The position numbers were made by a program, and so were the translations under genes. The notes beneath the pieces were generated by a model. That model saw only the letters and a list, made by a program, of their open reading frames with translations, had not been told where the DNA came from and made no database searches. This document shows, piece by piece, positions 1 through 5,993 of a stretch of 7,280 bases of DNA; positions within the stretch are counted from its first letter, which is position 1; the number at the start of each line of letters is the position of its first letter. The DNA comes from Alistipes sp. (GTDB lineage: Bacteria; Bacteroidota; Bacteroidia; Bacteroidales; Rikenellaceae), in assembly GCA_017391665.1 (NCBI GenBank), contig JAFOXS010000317.1, positions 1 through 7,280 of the forward strand, given 5' to 3'.

Positions 1-26
1 ATAAGACCAAGCGTGTGATACGATGA
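1..26 (+). CDS. C-terminal tail of an upstream gene, possibly peptide deformylase (partial)
   Basis: Reading from base 3 gives K-T-K-R-V-I-R and then TGA at 24-26, which overlaps the TPR gene's start as ATGA. The two bases before it (AT) fit the end of a Tyr codon. This resembles the basic end of Bacteroides peptide deformylase as I recall it (about Y-K-M-K-Q-V-K), and def often lies just upstream of this TPR gene in Bacteroidales. Another frame also stops here (I-R-P-S-V, TGA at 16-18), so seven codons cannot settle identity. The tight overlap suggests co-transcription and translational coupling with the TPR gene. Confidence 0.4.
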
Positions 27-2032
27 GGCGATTGAGAGTGCTTATTCTCTTCTTATCTCTGCTGGCAACCTCTCTGAAAGCTCAGATAAATGTTGAGCAG
101 GTGATGATAATAGGGCGCAATGCGCTCTATTTTGAGGATTATGTGCTCTCTATCCAATATTTTAACAAGGTAATAAATGCTAAGCCCTATCTGCACGAGC
201 CCTATTTTTTTAGAGGGCTCGCAAAATTCTATCTCGAGGATTTTGTGGGTGCTGAGGGCGATCTTACTGCTGCGATAGAAAAGAACCCATACGTGTCGCG
301 TGTCTATCAGCTGCGCGGATTGTCGCGTGCCAATCTCGAAAAATATGAGGCTGCCGAGGGCGATTTTCGTATGGCTATAAAATATGACCCGCAGAATCCT
401 CTTCTGTGGCAGAATCTTGCGGTTACGGCTGTGAAGCGTGAAGATTGGGATAAGGCTGCTGCTATCATAGATTCTATGCTACTTTTTTCGCCCCGTAACA
501 CCGACGCCTATATTATGCGCTCGCAGGTTGCAGTAAAGCAGAAAGACAGCTTAGTCGCACATAAGATGATAGACGAGGCTGTTAAGAACGACAGCTATTC
601 GGTGGACGTCTATTCGGCGCGTGCAATGCTGTACGCCGAGGAGGAGCGCTATCAAGAGGCTGAGGCCGATATTGACCGTGCCATAGAGCTAATGCCGGGC
701 AGTAGCAACAGCTATCTAAGTAGGGCGCTCATACGCTATTATAGGAATAATTTCCGCGGTGCAATGGAGGATTTTGATATGGCTCTCTACATTGAACCGA
801 CAAATTTTGTGGGAATCTACAACCGGGGACTGTTGCGTATGCAGGTTGGTGACGACAATCGTGCCATAGAGGATTTTGATAAGATTCTCGAAATTGACCC
901 CGATAATACTATGGCTCGTTTCAATCGTGCAATATTGCGCGATAATACCGGAGATTATGTCGGTGCGGTAGAAGATTATTCGCGTGTTATCGACGATTTT
1001 CCCAATTTCGATTATGGCTATCAGCGCCGCTCTGTGTCGCGACGTAAAATAGGAGATGTAAAGGGTGCTGCTGCCGATGAGGCGTGGCTGCTCAAGCGTC
1101 AGTATGCAAGCTTTAATAATGTTGTAACCGACACTGTGCAAGGACGAGAGAATAGCGAGAAGGTACGTAAGCGTTCCGACCGTAATATTCGCAATTACAA
1201 CAAGATGGTAGCCTCCGACGATGCTTTGGACCGCCAATATGCAACGGTGTATAGGGGTAGGGTGCAGGATCGCAACGTGTATGTAGAGCTTGAACCAATG
1301 TTCGCACTTACATACTACGAAAAACCGCGAGAGATAAACGATGCTCCCGACTTTTATAAGCCTGTAGATGACATTAACGAGGCTAATCTGTTGCCCTATC
1401 GTCTGTTGCTGACAAACGATGAGAGAGCGCTCAGCCAGCTTGAGGTTGACAGGCATTTTGCCGATATTGATACTCAGTCCAAAAACATAATAAACGCCGA
1501 TGAATTCATCTATCCGCGCCTTGCCCGTGCATTGGATTATTATCTTGTGCAGGACTTTGAGTCGGCTATTGAGGACCTCAACAACGCTCTTGCTCTCGAT
1601 GGCGACGTGTGGCACGTCTATTTTGTGAGGGCAACAGTCCGATTCAAACAGTTGGAGTCTATGTATGCCGGTGAGATAAATGATAATAGCTCTTTGGCGA
1701 TAAAAAAGAACCATTCGCTGCCCGATTTTGACTATCGCTTGGTTAAGAGCGACCTTGACAAAGTGATAGACCTTGTCCCCGATTTTGCTCAAGCGTACTA
1801 TAATCGCGGAAATGTGTCGGCTAAGCTCAGCGATTTTAAATCGGCAGTGCTCGACTATACTGCAGCGCTGGAACTAAACAGTAACTTTGCTGAGGCTTAT
1901 TATAATCGTGGTCTCACCAAAATTTATTTAGGGGAGATAGCCGAGGGTGTTGCCGATCTTAGCCGTGCGGGAGAGCTTGGACTCTATCAGGCATATAATG
2001 TGATAAAGAAATTTGCAAATCACGCGGAGTAA
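23..2032 (+). CDS. Exported tetratricopeptide-repeat (TPR) protein, 669 aa
   Basis: The protein starts with a typical signal peptide: basic M-R-R-L-R, a hydrophobic run to about residue 17, then S-L-K-A and probable cleavage before Q21. There is no lipobox Cys, so it is predicted to be periplasmic. Residues about 25-355 form roughly ten TPR units with a 34-residue period. Their ends are visible as DPQN (122), SPRN (156), EPTN (258), DPDN (292) and FPNF (326). Residues about 356-490 are a non-TPR insert rich in charged residues and Tyr. TPRs resume at about 496-530 and 588-657, including two A-Y-Y-N-R-G helices. The period shows in the DNA too: GAGGATTTTGAT occurs at 767-778 and 869-880, exactly 102 bases apart. 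TPR solenoids mediate protein-protein contacts; the partner cannot be read from the sequence. The ATG at 23 is chosen because the signal peptide follows it directly. A strong terminator follows the stop, so it is separate from thrS. Confidence 0.9.
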   Translation: MRRLRVLILFLSLLATSLKAQINVEQVMIIGRNALYFEDYVLSIQYFNKVINAKPYLHEPYFFRGLAKFYLEDFVGAEGDLTAAIEKNPYVSRVYQLRGLSRANLEKYEAAEGDFRMAIKYDPQNPLLWQNLAVTAVKREDWDKAAAIIDSMLLFSPRNTDAYIMRSQVAVKQKDSLVAHKMIDEAVKNDSYSVDVYSARAMLYAEEERYQEAEADIDRAIELMPGSSNSYLSRALIRYYRNNFRGAMEDFDMALYIEPTNFVGIYNRGLLRMQVGDDNRAIEDFDKILEIDPDNTMARFNRAILRDNTGDYVGAVEDYSRVIDDFPNFDYGYQRRSVSRRKIGDVKGAAADEAWLLKRQYASFNNVVTDTVQGRENSEKVRKRSDRNIRNYNKMVASDDALDRQYATVYRGRVQDRNVYVELEPMFALTYYEKPREINDAPDFYKPVDDINEANLLPYRLLLTNDERALSQLEVDRHFADIDTQSKNIINADEFIYPRLARALDYYLVQDFESAIEDLNNALALDGDVWHVYFVRATVRFKQLESMYAGEINDNSSLAIKKNHSLPDFDYRLVKSDLDKVIDLVPDFAQAYYNRGNVSAKLSDFKSAVLDYTAALELNSNFAEAYYNRGLTKIYLGEIAEGVADLSRAGELGLYQAYNVIKKFANHAE

Positions 2033-2033
2033 A

Positions 2034-2090
2034 AAATAAGTTTCCCCAAAAGTTTGAACAAGAAACTTTTGGGGAAACTTATTTGTCTTT
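2034..2090 (+). terminator. Rho-independent terminator after the TPR gene
   Basis: A perfect 22-bp inverted repeat (2034-2055 with 2063-2084) encloses the 7-base loop GAACAAG. Its core is CCCCAAAAG paired with CTTTTGGGG. The right arm runs into a T-rich stretch (TTGTCTTTCTCTTTC), and the left arm is preceded by six A, so the element could also stop transcription arriving from the right. It begins two bases after the TPR stop codon and separates that gene from thrS. Confidence 0.88.
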
Positions 2091-2254
2091 CTCTTTCTAT
2101 TGTTTTTTCGCTTTAATCGTCAAAGTGTAAATATCACCTTCTATATTCACTCGTTGATGAATGTATATAAGATTATTAGCCTTTTTGTTGTAGTTTTTTT
2201 CTTTTCTTATGAATATTTTATCATTATACAAGTGTATCTTATAAAAGAATTTAG
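2085..2254. other. AT-rich spacer between the TPR gene and thrS
   Basis: This strongly AT-rich, T-run-containing stretch has no convincing gene. A minus-strand frame of 72 codons (2097-2315) runs through it, but its composition is low-complexity Lys/Ile/Tyr/Asn, and it covers the thrS promoter-like box and leader. The spacer most likely holds upstream promoter or regulatory DNA for thrS. I found no T-box-like or other structured leader. Confidence 0.5.
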
Positions 2255-2263
2255 TAACTTCGC
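2255..2263 (+). promoter_or_regulatory. Candidate -7 promoter box for thrS
   Basis: TAACTTCGC differs by one base from the Bacteroidota -7 consensus TAnnTTTGC. Transcription would start near 2270, giving a leader of about 45-50 bases before the ATG at 2318. No clear -33 TTTG element lies 19-21 bases upstream, so support is moderate. This placement argues against translation from the upstream in-frame ATG at 2273, which would sit at or beside the transcript's 5' end. Confidence 0.4.
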
Positions 2264-2317
2264 AACCGCCGTATGAATGCGGTAAAAGTAACATTAAGAA
2301 TAAGTAAATATACAACT

Positions 2318-4285
2318 ATGATAAAAATTTTATTACCCGATGGCGCTGTACAGGAGTTTGGCGCCGATAGCTATGGAAAATCGTTCATAGAGTTGTTGTC
2401 GTCGGTTGACCCGAAGATTCTGAATACTGTAGTTGCAGCAAAGGTCAATGGCGCTGTAGTTGATCTTCGTGATGTTCCTGCCGAGGATTGCGAGGCTGAG
2501 CTTGTTGGGCTCGATACAAAAGAGGCTTTGCACGTGTTGCGCCACACTGCTACTCACATTATGGCCGAGGCTGTGAAGCATCTTTTCCCCGAGGCTAAGC
2601 TGACTATTGGCCCCTCTACCGACACTGGCTTCTTCTACGATTTTGATTGCGCTCCCTTTACAAAGGAGAATCTTGCCGATATTGAAAAGGAGATGAAGAA
2701 GATTATAAAATCTAATCCCCGTATCGAAAGAAAGACTCTTTCTCGTGAAGAGGCAATTGAACTTATGAAGGCTAAGAACGAGCCTTACAAATTGGAACTT
2801 ATTGATGCTATTCCCGAGGGTGAGCGCATTACAATATATACACAAGATGATTTTGTGGATCTTTGTATGGGTCCCCACCTTTTGAATACTCGTTTGATTA
2901 AGGGCTTTAAGCTGCTCTCAACCTCTACCGCCTATTGGCGTGCCGACAAGAATAACGCCTCTTTGTCGCGTATCTACGGTACAGCATTCTTTACCAAAGA
3001 GGAGTGCGATGCTTATCTTGAGCATCTTGAGCATATAAAGAGCATCGACCACAATAAAATTGGTCGTGAGATGGAGCTTTTTACAACTGTTGATGTTATT
3101 GGTCAGGGATTGCCTTTGCTTATGCCTAAGGGTGCAAAGATTATTCAGACTCTGCAGCGTTGGATTGAGGACCTCGAGGATAATGAGTGGGGCTACGTGC
3201 GTACAAAGACTCCGCTTATTGCAAAGAGTGACCTTTACAAAATATCGGGACACTGGGACCACTATAAAGATGGTATGTTCGTTCTTGGTAACGAGGAGAC
3301 AGACAAAGAGGTGTTTGCGCTTCGTCCTATGACCTGTCCTTTCCAATATTATGTATATAAGAATGGACAAAAGTCGTACCGCGACCTTCCTTTGCGCTAT
3401 AGTGAGACTTCTACTCTTTTCCGTAACGAGGATTCGGGTGAGATGCACGGATTGACACGTGTGCGTCAGTTTACAATCAGTGAGGGACACTTGATAGTTC
3501 GTCCCGACCAGATGGTTGAGGAGTTTAAGAACTGTTTGGCTCTTGCTAAACACGTGATGGTTACTCTGGGCTTGCAGGATGATGTTACATACGTGCTTGC
3601 AAAATGGGATCCCGAGAATCGCGCAAAATATATCGGTGAGGCAGAAGTGTGGGAGGAGACTCAGGAGCATATTCGTCAGATGCTTCGCGAACTTGAGATT
3701 CCTTTTGTAGAAGAGGTTGGCGGTGCTGCATTCTATGGTCCTAAAGTTGATATCAACGCAAAGAATGTGTACGGCAAAGAGGATACAATGATTACCGTCC
3801 AGTGGGATGCTTTGCTTGCCGAGCAATTCGATATGACCTATATTGACCAGAATGGCGAAAAGGCACGTCCTTATATTATTCACCGTACAAGTATGGGTTG
3901 CTACGAGAGAACTCTCGCTTGGCTTATCGAGAAATATGAGGGTAAACTGCCTACGTGGCTCTGTCCCGAGCAGGTGCGTGTGTTGCCCTTGTCGGAAAAA
4001 TATGTCGATTATGCCGAGAAGGTTGCCAAAGAGCTTAAACGCAACGGCGTTCTTGTTGGCGTAGACGCACGTTCCGAGAAAATCGGATACAAGATTCGCG
4101 ATGCTCGTAAGGCTCGTGTACCTTATATGCTTGTGCTTGGTCAGCAGGAGGAGGAGAACTCTACAGTTGCAGTTCGTAGCCGTTACGCTGGCGATGAGGG
4201 TGTTAAGCCTTTGAGTGAGTTTGTATCGCAAATTTGCAATGAGATTAGAACAAAAGAGATACGTAAAATTGTAGTAACAGAATAA
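2318..4285 (+). CDS. thrS: Threonyl-tRNA synthetase (ThrRS), 655 aa
   Basis: This cytoplasmic class II synthetase (EC 6.1.1.3) charges tRNA-Thr using ATP. All family parts are present: an N-terminal TGS domain (about 1-65); an editing domain with H76-x3-H80 and C183-x3-H187 that removes mischarged Ser; a catalytic core with predicted zinc ligands C340, H391 and H522; motif 2 around F-R-N-E-D-S-G-E-M-H-G-L; motif 3 around G-C-Y-E-R-T; and a C-terminal anticodon-binding domain (about 550-650). Length is normal for the family. The start at 2318 (M-I-K-I-L-L-P-D-G) is preferred because ThrRS proteins usually begin this way. The in-frame ATG at 2273 would add 15 residues unlike the family. The active-site wording (V-R-Q-F-T-I-S-E-G-H, H-R-T-S-M-G-C-Y-E-R) differs from the R-G-F-T-Q-D-D-A-H and H-R-A-x-x-G-S-M-E-R form I recall for Bacteroides and E. 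coli; see findings. No strong terminator follows, so transcripts may run on into infC. Confidence 0.97.
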   Translation: MIKILLPDGAVQEFGADSYGKSFIELLSSVDPKILNTVVAAKVNGAVVDLRDVPAEDCEAELVGLDTKEALHVLRHTATHIMAEAVKHLFPEAKLTIGPSTDTGFFYDFDCAPFTKENLADIEKEMKKIIKSNPRIERKTLSREEAIELMKAKNEPYKLELIDAIPEGERITIYTQDDFVDLCMGPHLLNTRLIKGFKLLSTSTAYWRADKNNASLSRIYGTAFFTKEECDAYLEHLEHIKSIDHNKIGREMELFTTVDVIGQGLPLLMPKGAKIIQTLQRWIEDLEDNEWGYVRTKTPLIAKSDLYKISGHWDHYKDGMFVLGNEETDKEVFALRPMTCPFQYYVYKNGQKSYRDLPLRYSETSTLFRNEDSGEMHGLTRVRQFTISEGHLIVRPDQMVEEFKNCLALAKHVMVTLGLQDDVTYVLAKWDPENRAKYIGEAEVWEETQEHIRQMLRELEIPFVEEVGGAAFYGPKVDINAKNVYGKEDTMITVQWDALLAEQFDMTYIDQNGEKARPYIIHRTSMGCYERTLAWLIEKYEGKLPTWLCPEQVRVLPLSEKYVDYAEKVAKELKRNGVLVGVDARSEKIGYKIRDARKARVPYMLVLGQQEEENSTVAVRSRYAGDEGVKPLSEFVSQICNEIRTKEIRKIVVTE

Positions 4286-4349
4286 TTCTGTAGCGTAGCG
4301 CAAGGTTTTTCTCGAAAAATCTCCTTTATGAACAAAAAAATATAGGGAG

Positions 4350-4385
4350 TTTGTGTAATTATTTCGGAAATAATGCTAACTTTGC
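4350..4385 (+). promoter_or_regulatory. Promoter for the infC-rpmI-rplT operon
   Basis: TAACTTTGC at 4377-4385 matches the Bacteroidota -7 consensus TAnnTTTGC exactly. A TTTG at 4350-4353 could be the -33 box, although the gap of 23 bases is longer than the usual 19-21. Transcription would start near 4392, about 60 bases before infC. A 17-base dyad (4358-4374) sits between the two boxes. Confidence 0.7.
4358..4374. promoter_or_regulatory. Dyad-symmetric site inside the infC promoter (candidate operator)
   Basis: ATTATTTC (4358-4365), a central G, and GAAATAAT (4367-4374) are perfect 8-base inverted half-sites. The single-base centre cannot form an RNA hairpin loop, and the site lies upstream of the predicted transcript start. 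If functional, it would therefore act as DNA, for example as a binding site for a dimeric regulator. The sequence is AT-rich, so chance is a real alternative. Confidence 0.3.
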
Positions 4386-4451
4386 GCCGCGTTTTACGTA
4401 AACTTGTTTAACATAAGTAAATATTTATAAAGGATTTTATCATTTTTTTTA

Positions 4452-5048
4452 ATGAAGAACGACAACCTTAAGAATCAGTACCGCGTAAATGAGCAGATTC
4501 GTGCTCGTGAGGTTCGCATCGTGGGTGATGATATTGAAACAACAGTACTTCCCTTGCAAAAGGCGTTGGACTTAGCCGACGAGAAAGGCTTGGACTTAGT
4601 GGAGATTTCTCCAACAGCAGTTCCTCCTGTTTGTCGTCTCATTGAATATTCAAAATTCCTTTATCAGTTGAAAAAACGCCAGAAGGAGCAGAAAGCTAAA
4701 CAGGTTAAGATTGATGTTAAGGAGATTCGTTTCGGTCCTCAGACTGACGATCACGATTACAATTTCAAACTTAAGCACGCAATCAGCTTCTTGAACGATG
4801 GAGACAAGGTTAAGGCTTATGTATTCTTCAAAGGTCGTTCAATTCTCTTCAAAGAGCAGGGTGAGATACTTTTGTTGCGCTTTGCAAAGGATTTGGAGGA
4901 TTATGGTAAATTGGAGATGATGCCTATTCTCGAGGGTAAGCGTATGACTATTATGGTAGCTCCTAAGAAGGGTGCCGCTCCCGTAAAGAAAGAGAAACCT
5001 GCGCAGCCCAAACGCGAGGCTCCTAAAAGTGAAGAAAAAAGCGAGTAA
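4452..5048 (+). CDS. infC: Translation initiation factor IF-3, 198 aa
   Basis: IF-3 binds the 30S subunit, keeps it apart from 50S and checks the start codon and initiator tRNA. The N-domain (about 9-85) contains the hallmark [13 protein letters not shown] and [15 protein letters not shown]. A Lys-rich linker follows ([10 protein letters not shown]). The C-domain (about 90-172) holds [17 protein letters not shown] and G-K-R-M-T-I-M. The last roughly 27 residues are a low-complexity Lys/Pro/Glu/Ala tail, making it longer than the 180-residue E. coli protein. Translation starts at ATG, the first Met before the conserved block, preceded by a run of eight T rather than a Shine-Dalgarno sequence. 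It is the first gene of the infC-rpmI-rplT operon, 49 bases before rpmI. Confidence 0.97.
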   Translation: MKNDNLKNQYRVNEQIRAREVRIVGDDIETTVLPLQKALDLADEKGLDLVEISPTAVPPVCRLIEYSKFLYQLKKRQKEQKAKQVKIDVKEIRFGPQTDDHDYNFKLKHAISFLNDGDKVKAYVFFKGRSILFKEQGEILLLRFAKDLEDYGKLEMMPILEGKRMTIMVAPKKGAAPVKKEKPAQPKREAPKSEEKSE

Positions 5049-5097
5049 CGTTGTATAGTACGTTGCCGTAATAATATTAACTATAATTTTTTAAACA

Positions 5098-5295
5098 ATG
5101 CCAAAAGTTAAGACTAACTCCGGTGCCAAAAAAAGATTCGCTCTTACCGGAACGGGTAAAATTAAGAGAAAACATGCTTATCACAGTCACATCTTGACTA
5201 AAAAGACAAAGAAGCAGAAGAGAAACCTTGTACACTTTACAACTCTCGATCCTGCTAATGTTAAGAGTGTTAAGGAATTGTTGTCACTGCGTTAA
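5098..5295 (+). CDS. rpmI: 50S ribosomal protein L35 (bL35), 65 aa
   Basis: This small, very basic protein of the large ribosomal subunit begins with the family signature P-K-x-K-T-x-S-G-A-K-K-R-F and continues [12 protein letters not shown] Lys-rich stretch (T-K-K-T-K-K-Q-K-R) then contacts 23S rRNA. Its length matches the family (about 64-65). It lies between infC (49-base gap) and rplT (79-base gap), the universal order of this operon. The upstream gap is AT-rich and has no Shine-Dalgarno sequence. A short direct repeat ACGTTG (5048-5053, 5060-5065) lies there, probably by chance. Confidence 0.97.
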   Translation: MPKVKTNSGAKKRFALTGTGKIKRKHAYHSHILTKKTKKQKRNLVHFTTLDPANVKSVKELLSLR

Positions 5296-5313
5296 GTAAA
5301 AAAAGTATTAACC

Positions 5314-5359
5314 GAATGCATTAGCCCTAAAGTCCGTTAGATGAACGGCGCTAACATTC
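5314..5359 (+). promoter_or_regulatory. Structured RNA element in the rpmI-rplT spacer, candidate L20 autoregulatory site
   Basis: Three nested helices can form. P1 is GAATG (5314-5318) with CATTC (5355-5359). P2, after a two-base bulge (5319-5320), is TTAGC (5321-5325) with GCTAA (5350-5354). P3 is CCGTT (5334-5338) with AACGG (5344-5348), closed by the loop AGATG. Between P2 and P3 lies an asymmetric internal loop of eight bases (5326-5333) against one (5349). It ends 15 bases before the rplT start. L20 is known to repress its own operon in E. coli and B. subtilis by binding irregular hairpins that mimic its 23S rRNA site. The position and irregular-hairpin shape fit such a role, but this is inference. 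Confidence 0.5.
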
Positions 5360-5374
5360 AAAAGAATTTAAACT

Positions 5375-5722
5375 ATGCCAAGATCAGTAAATCACGTTGC
5401 TTCAAGAGCAAGAAGAAAGAAAATTTTAGGTTTGACCAGAGGTTACTTTGGTGCAAGAAAGAACGTATGGACCGTTGCCAAGAATACTTGGGAGAAGGGT
5501 TTGACATACGCATTCCGTGACCGTCGTAACAAGAAGCGTGAGTTCCGCGCTCTCTGGATTCAGCGTATCAACGCTGCAGCTCGCATCGAGGGTATGTCTT
5601 ACTCTCAGTTGATGGGTGCATTGCACAAGGCCGGTATCGAGATTAACCGTAAGGTTCTCGCTGACCTCGCGTTGAACAACCCTGCAGCCTTCAAGGCAAT
5701 TGTAGACAAGGTTAAGAAGTAA
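5375..5722 (+). CDS. rplT: 50S ribosomal protein L20 (bL20), 115 aa
   Basis: L20 binds 23S rRNA early and is needed for 50S assembly. In several bacteria it also represses its own operon. The basic N-terminal arm ([15 protein letters not shown]) leads into the conserved G-Y-F-G-A-R-K-N and a long helix, [24 protein letters not shown]. The globular C-domain (about 60-115) has G-M-S-Y-S-Q-L-M and [12 protein letters not shown]. Length is within the family range (115-118). It is the last gene of the operon and is followed 19 bases later by a strong terminator. The ATG at 5375 directly precedes the family's M-P-R start. Confidence 0.98.
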   Translation: MPRSVNHVASRARRKKILGLTRGYFGARKNVWTVAKNTWEKGLTYAFRDRRNKKREFRALWIQRINAAARIEGMSYSQLMGALHKAGIEINRKVLADLALNNPAAFKAIVDKVKK

Positions 5723-5741
5723 TTGTAACAGATGCTTCGAT

Positions 5742-5774
5742 AAAAGGCAACAACCTTTCGGTTGTTGCCTTTTT
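5742..5774 (+). terminator. Rho-independent terminator of the infC-rpmI-rplT operon
   Basis: A perfect 14-bp stem pairs 5742-5755 (core GGCAACAACC) with 5760-5773 (core GGTTGTTGCC) around the tetraloop TTTC. The A-tract on the left pairs with a T-tract (5770-5774) on the right, giving the classic hairpin plus U-run. It starts 20 bases after the rplT stop. Confidence 0.95.
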
Positions 5775-5775
5775 A

Positions 5776-5933
5776 TTGTTCGTAGCTTTTGAGGCTTACT
5801 ATGGCGGCAAAGGTGGCAAGGGCTAAAAGACATTTGCTTTGGCGGGCAATGCATGCCTGACGGCAAGGAAATGTGAACTCAATGCCCAAAAGGGCTTCAA
5901 AAGTCAAAAGGGCGCAAAGGTGGCAAAGGGATG
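5776..5933. repeat. Gene-free stretch with two copies of a purine-rich repeat
   Basis: GCAAAGGTGGCAAGGG (5807-5822) recurs 107 bases later as GCAAAGGTGGCAAAGGG (5914-5930), with one extra A. Between them are a tandem TCAAAAG pair (5897-5910) and two small hairpins, GCCC-AAAA-GGGC (5884-5895) and GGCA-ATGCA-TGCC (5845-5857). The stretch lies between two opposing terminators, and I see no convincing gene in it. A nineteen-codon frame at 5801-5860 is too short to support. Confidence 0.6.
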
Positions 5934-5965
5934 AAAAAACGGAGTGATAAATTTATCACTCCGTT
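5934..5965 (-). terminator. Rho-independent terminator of the GH20 gene
   Basis: The 28-base perfect palindrome 5938-5965 (AACGGAGTGATAAA joined to its reverse complement) forms a hairpin. On the minus strand it is followed by six T (complement of the A-run 5934-5939). On the plus strand no T-run follows, so it serves the minus-strand gene, whose stop codon lies 28 bases upstream of the palindrome. Confidence 0.88.
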
Positions 5966-5993
5966 GCATATTGGCTGCTTTACTAAAAAGCTT

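Noticed and set aside
716..1792. Long minus-strand frame of 358 codons opposite the TPR gene
   Set aside because: It is an antisense shadow of a clearly coding TPR gene and shows no recognisable family. The same holds for the 461-codon frame opposite thrS (2918-4303).
2097..2315. Minus-strand frame of 72 codons with a hydrophobic, signal-like start
   Set aside because: It covers the thrS promoter-like box and leader, is AT-driven low-complexity sequence, and has no promoter of its own that I can see.
2273..2317. Longer thrS reading frame beginning at ATG 2273
   Set aside because: The extra 15 residues do not resemble a ThrRS N-terminus. They overlap the predicted transcript start, while M-I-K-I-L-L-P-D-G at 2318 is the normal beginning.
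4303..4322. Weak hairpin after thrS (AGGTTTTT with AAAAATCT)
   Set aside because: Mostly A-T pairs and no T-run after it on the plus strand, so it is not credible as a terminator.
4427..4450. ATAAA/TTTAT mini-hairpin followed by eight T before infC, like an attenuator
   Set aside because: The five-pair stem is A-T only and too unstable. The T-run is better explained by an AT-rich translation start region.
5341..5520. 59-codon frame from the ATG in the rpmI-rplT hairpin loop, overlapping the start of rplT
   Set aside because: Beyond the spacer it simply reads rplT out of frame. No family resemblance and no initiation signal.
5801..5860. Possible 19-residue basic peptide
   Set aside because: Too short to distinguish from chance, and it contains one of the direct-repeat copies, which explains its Ala/Lys bias.
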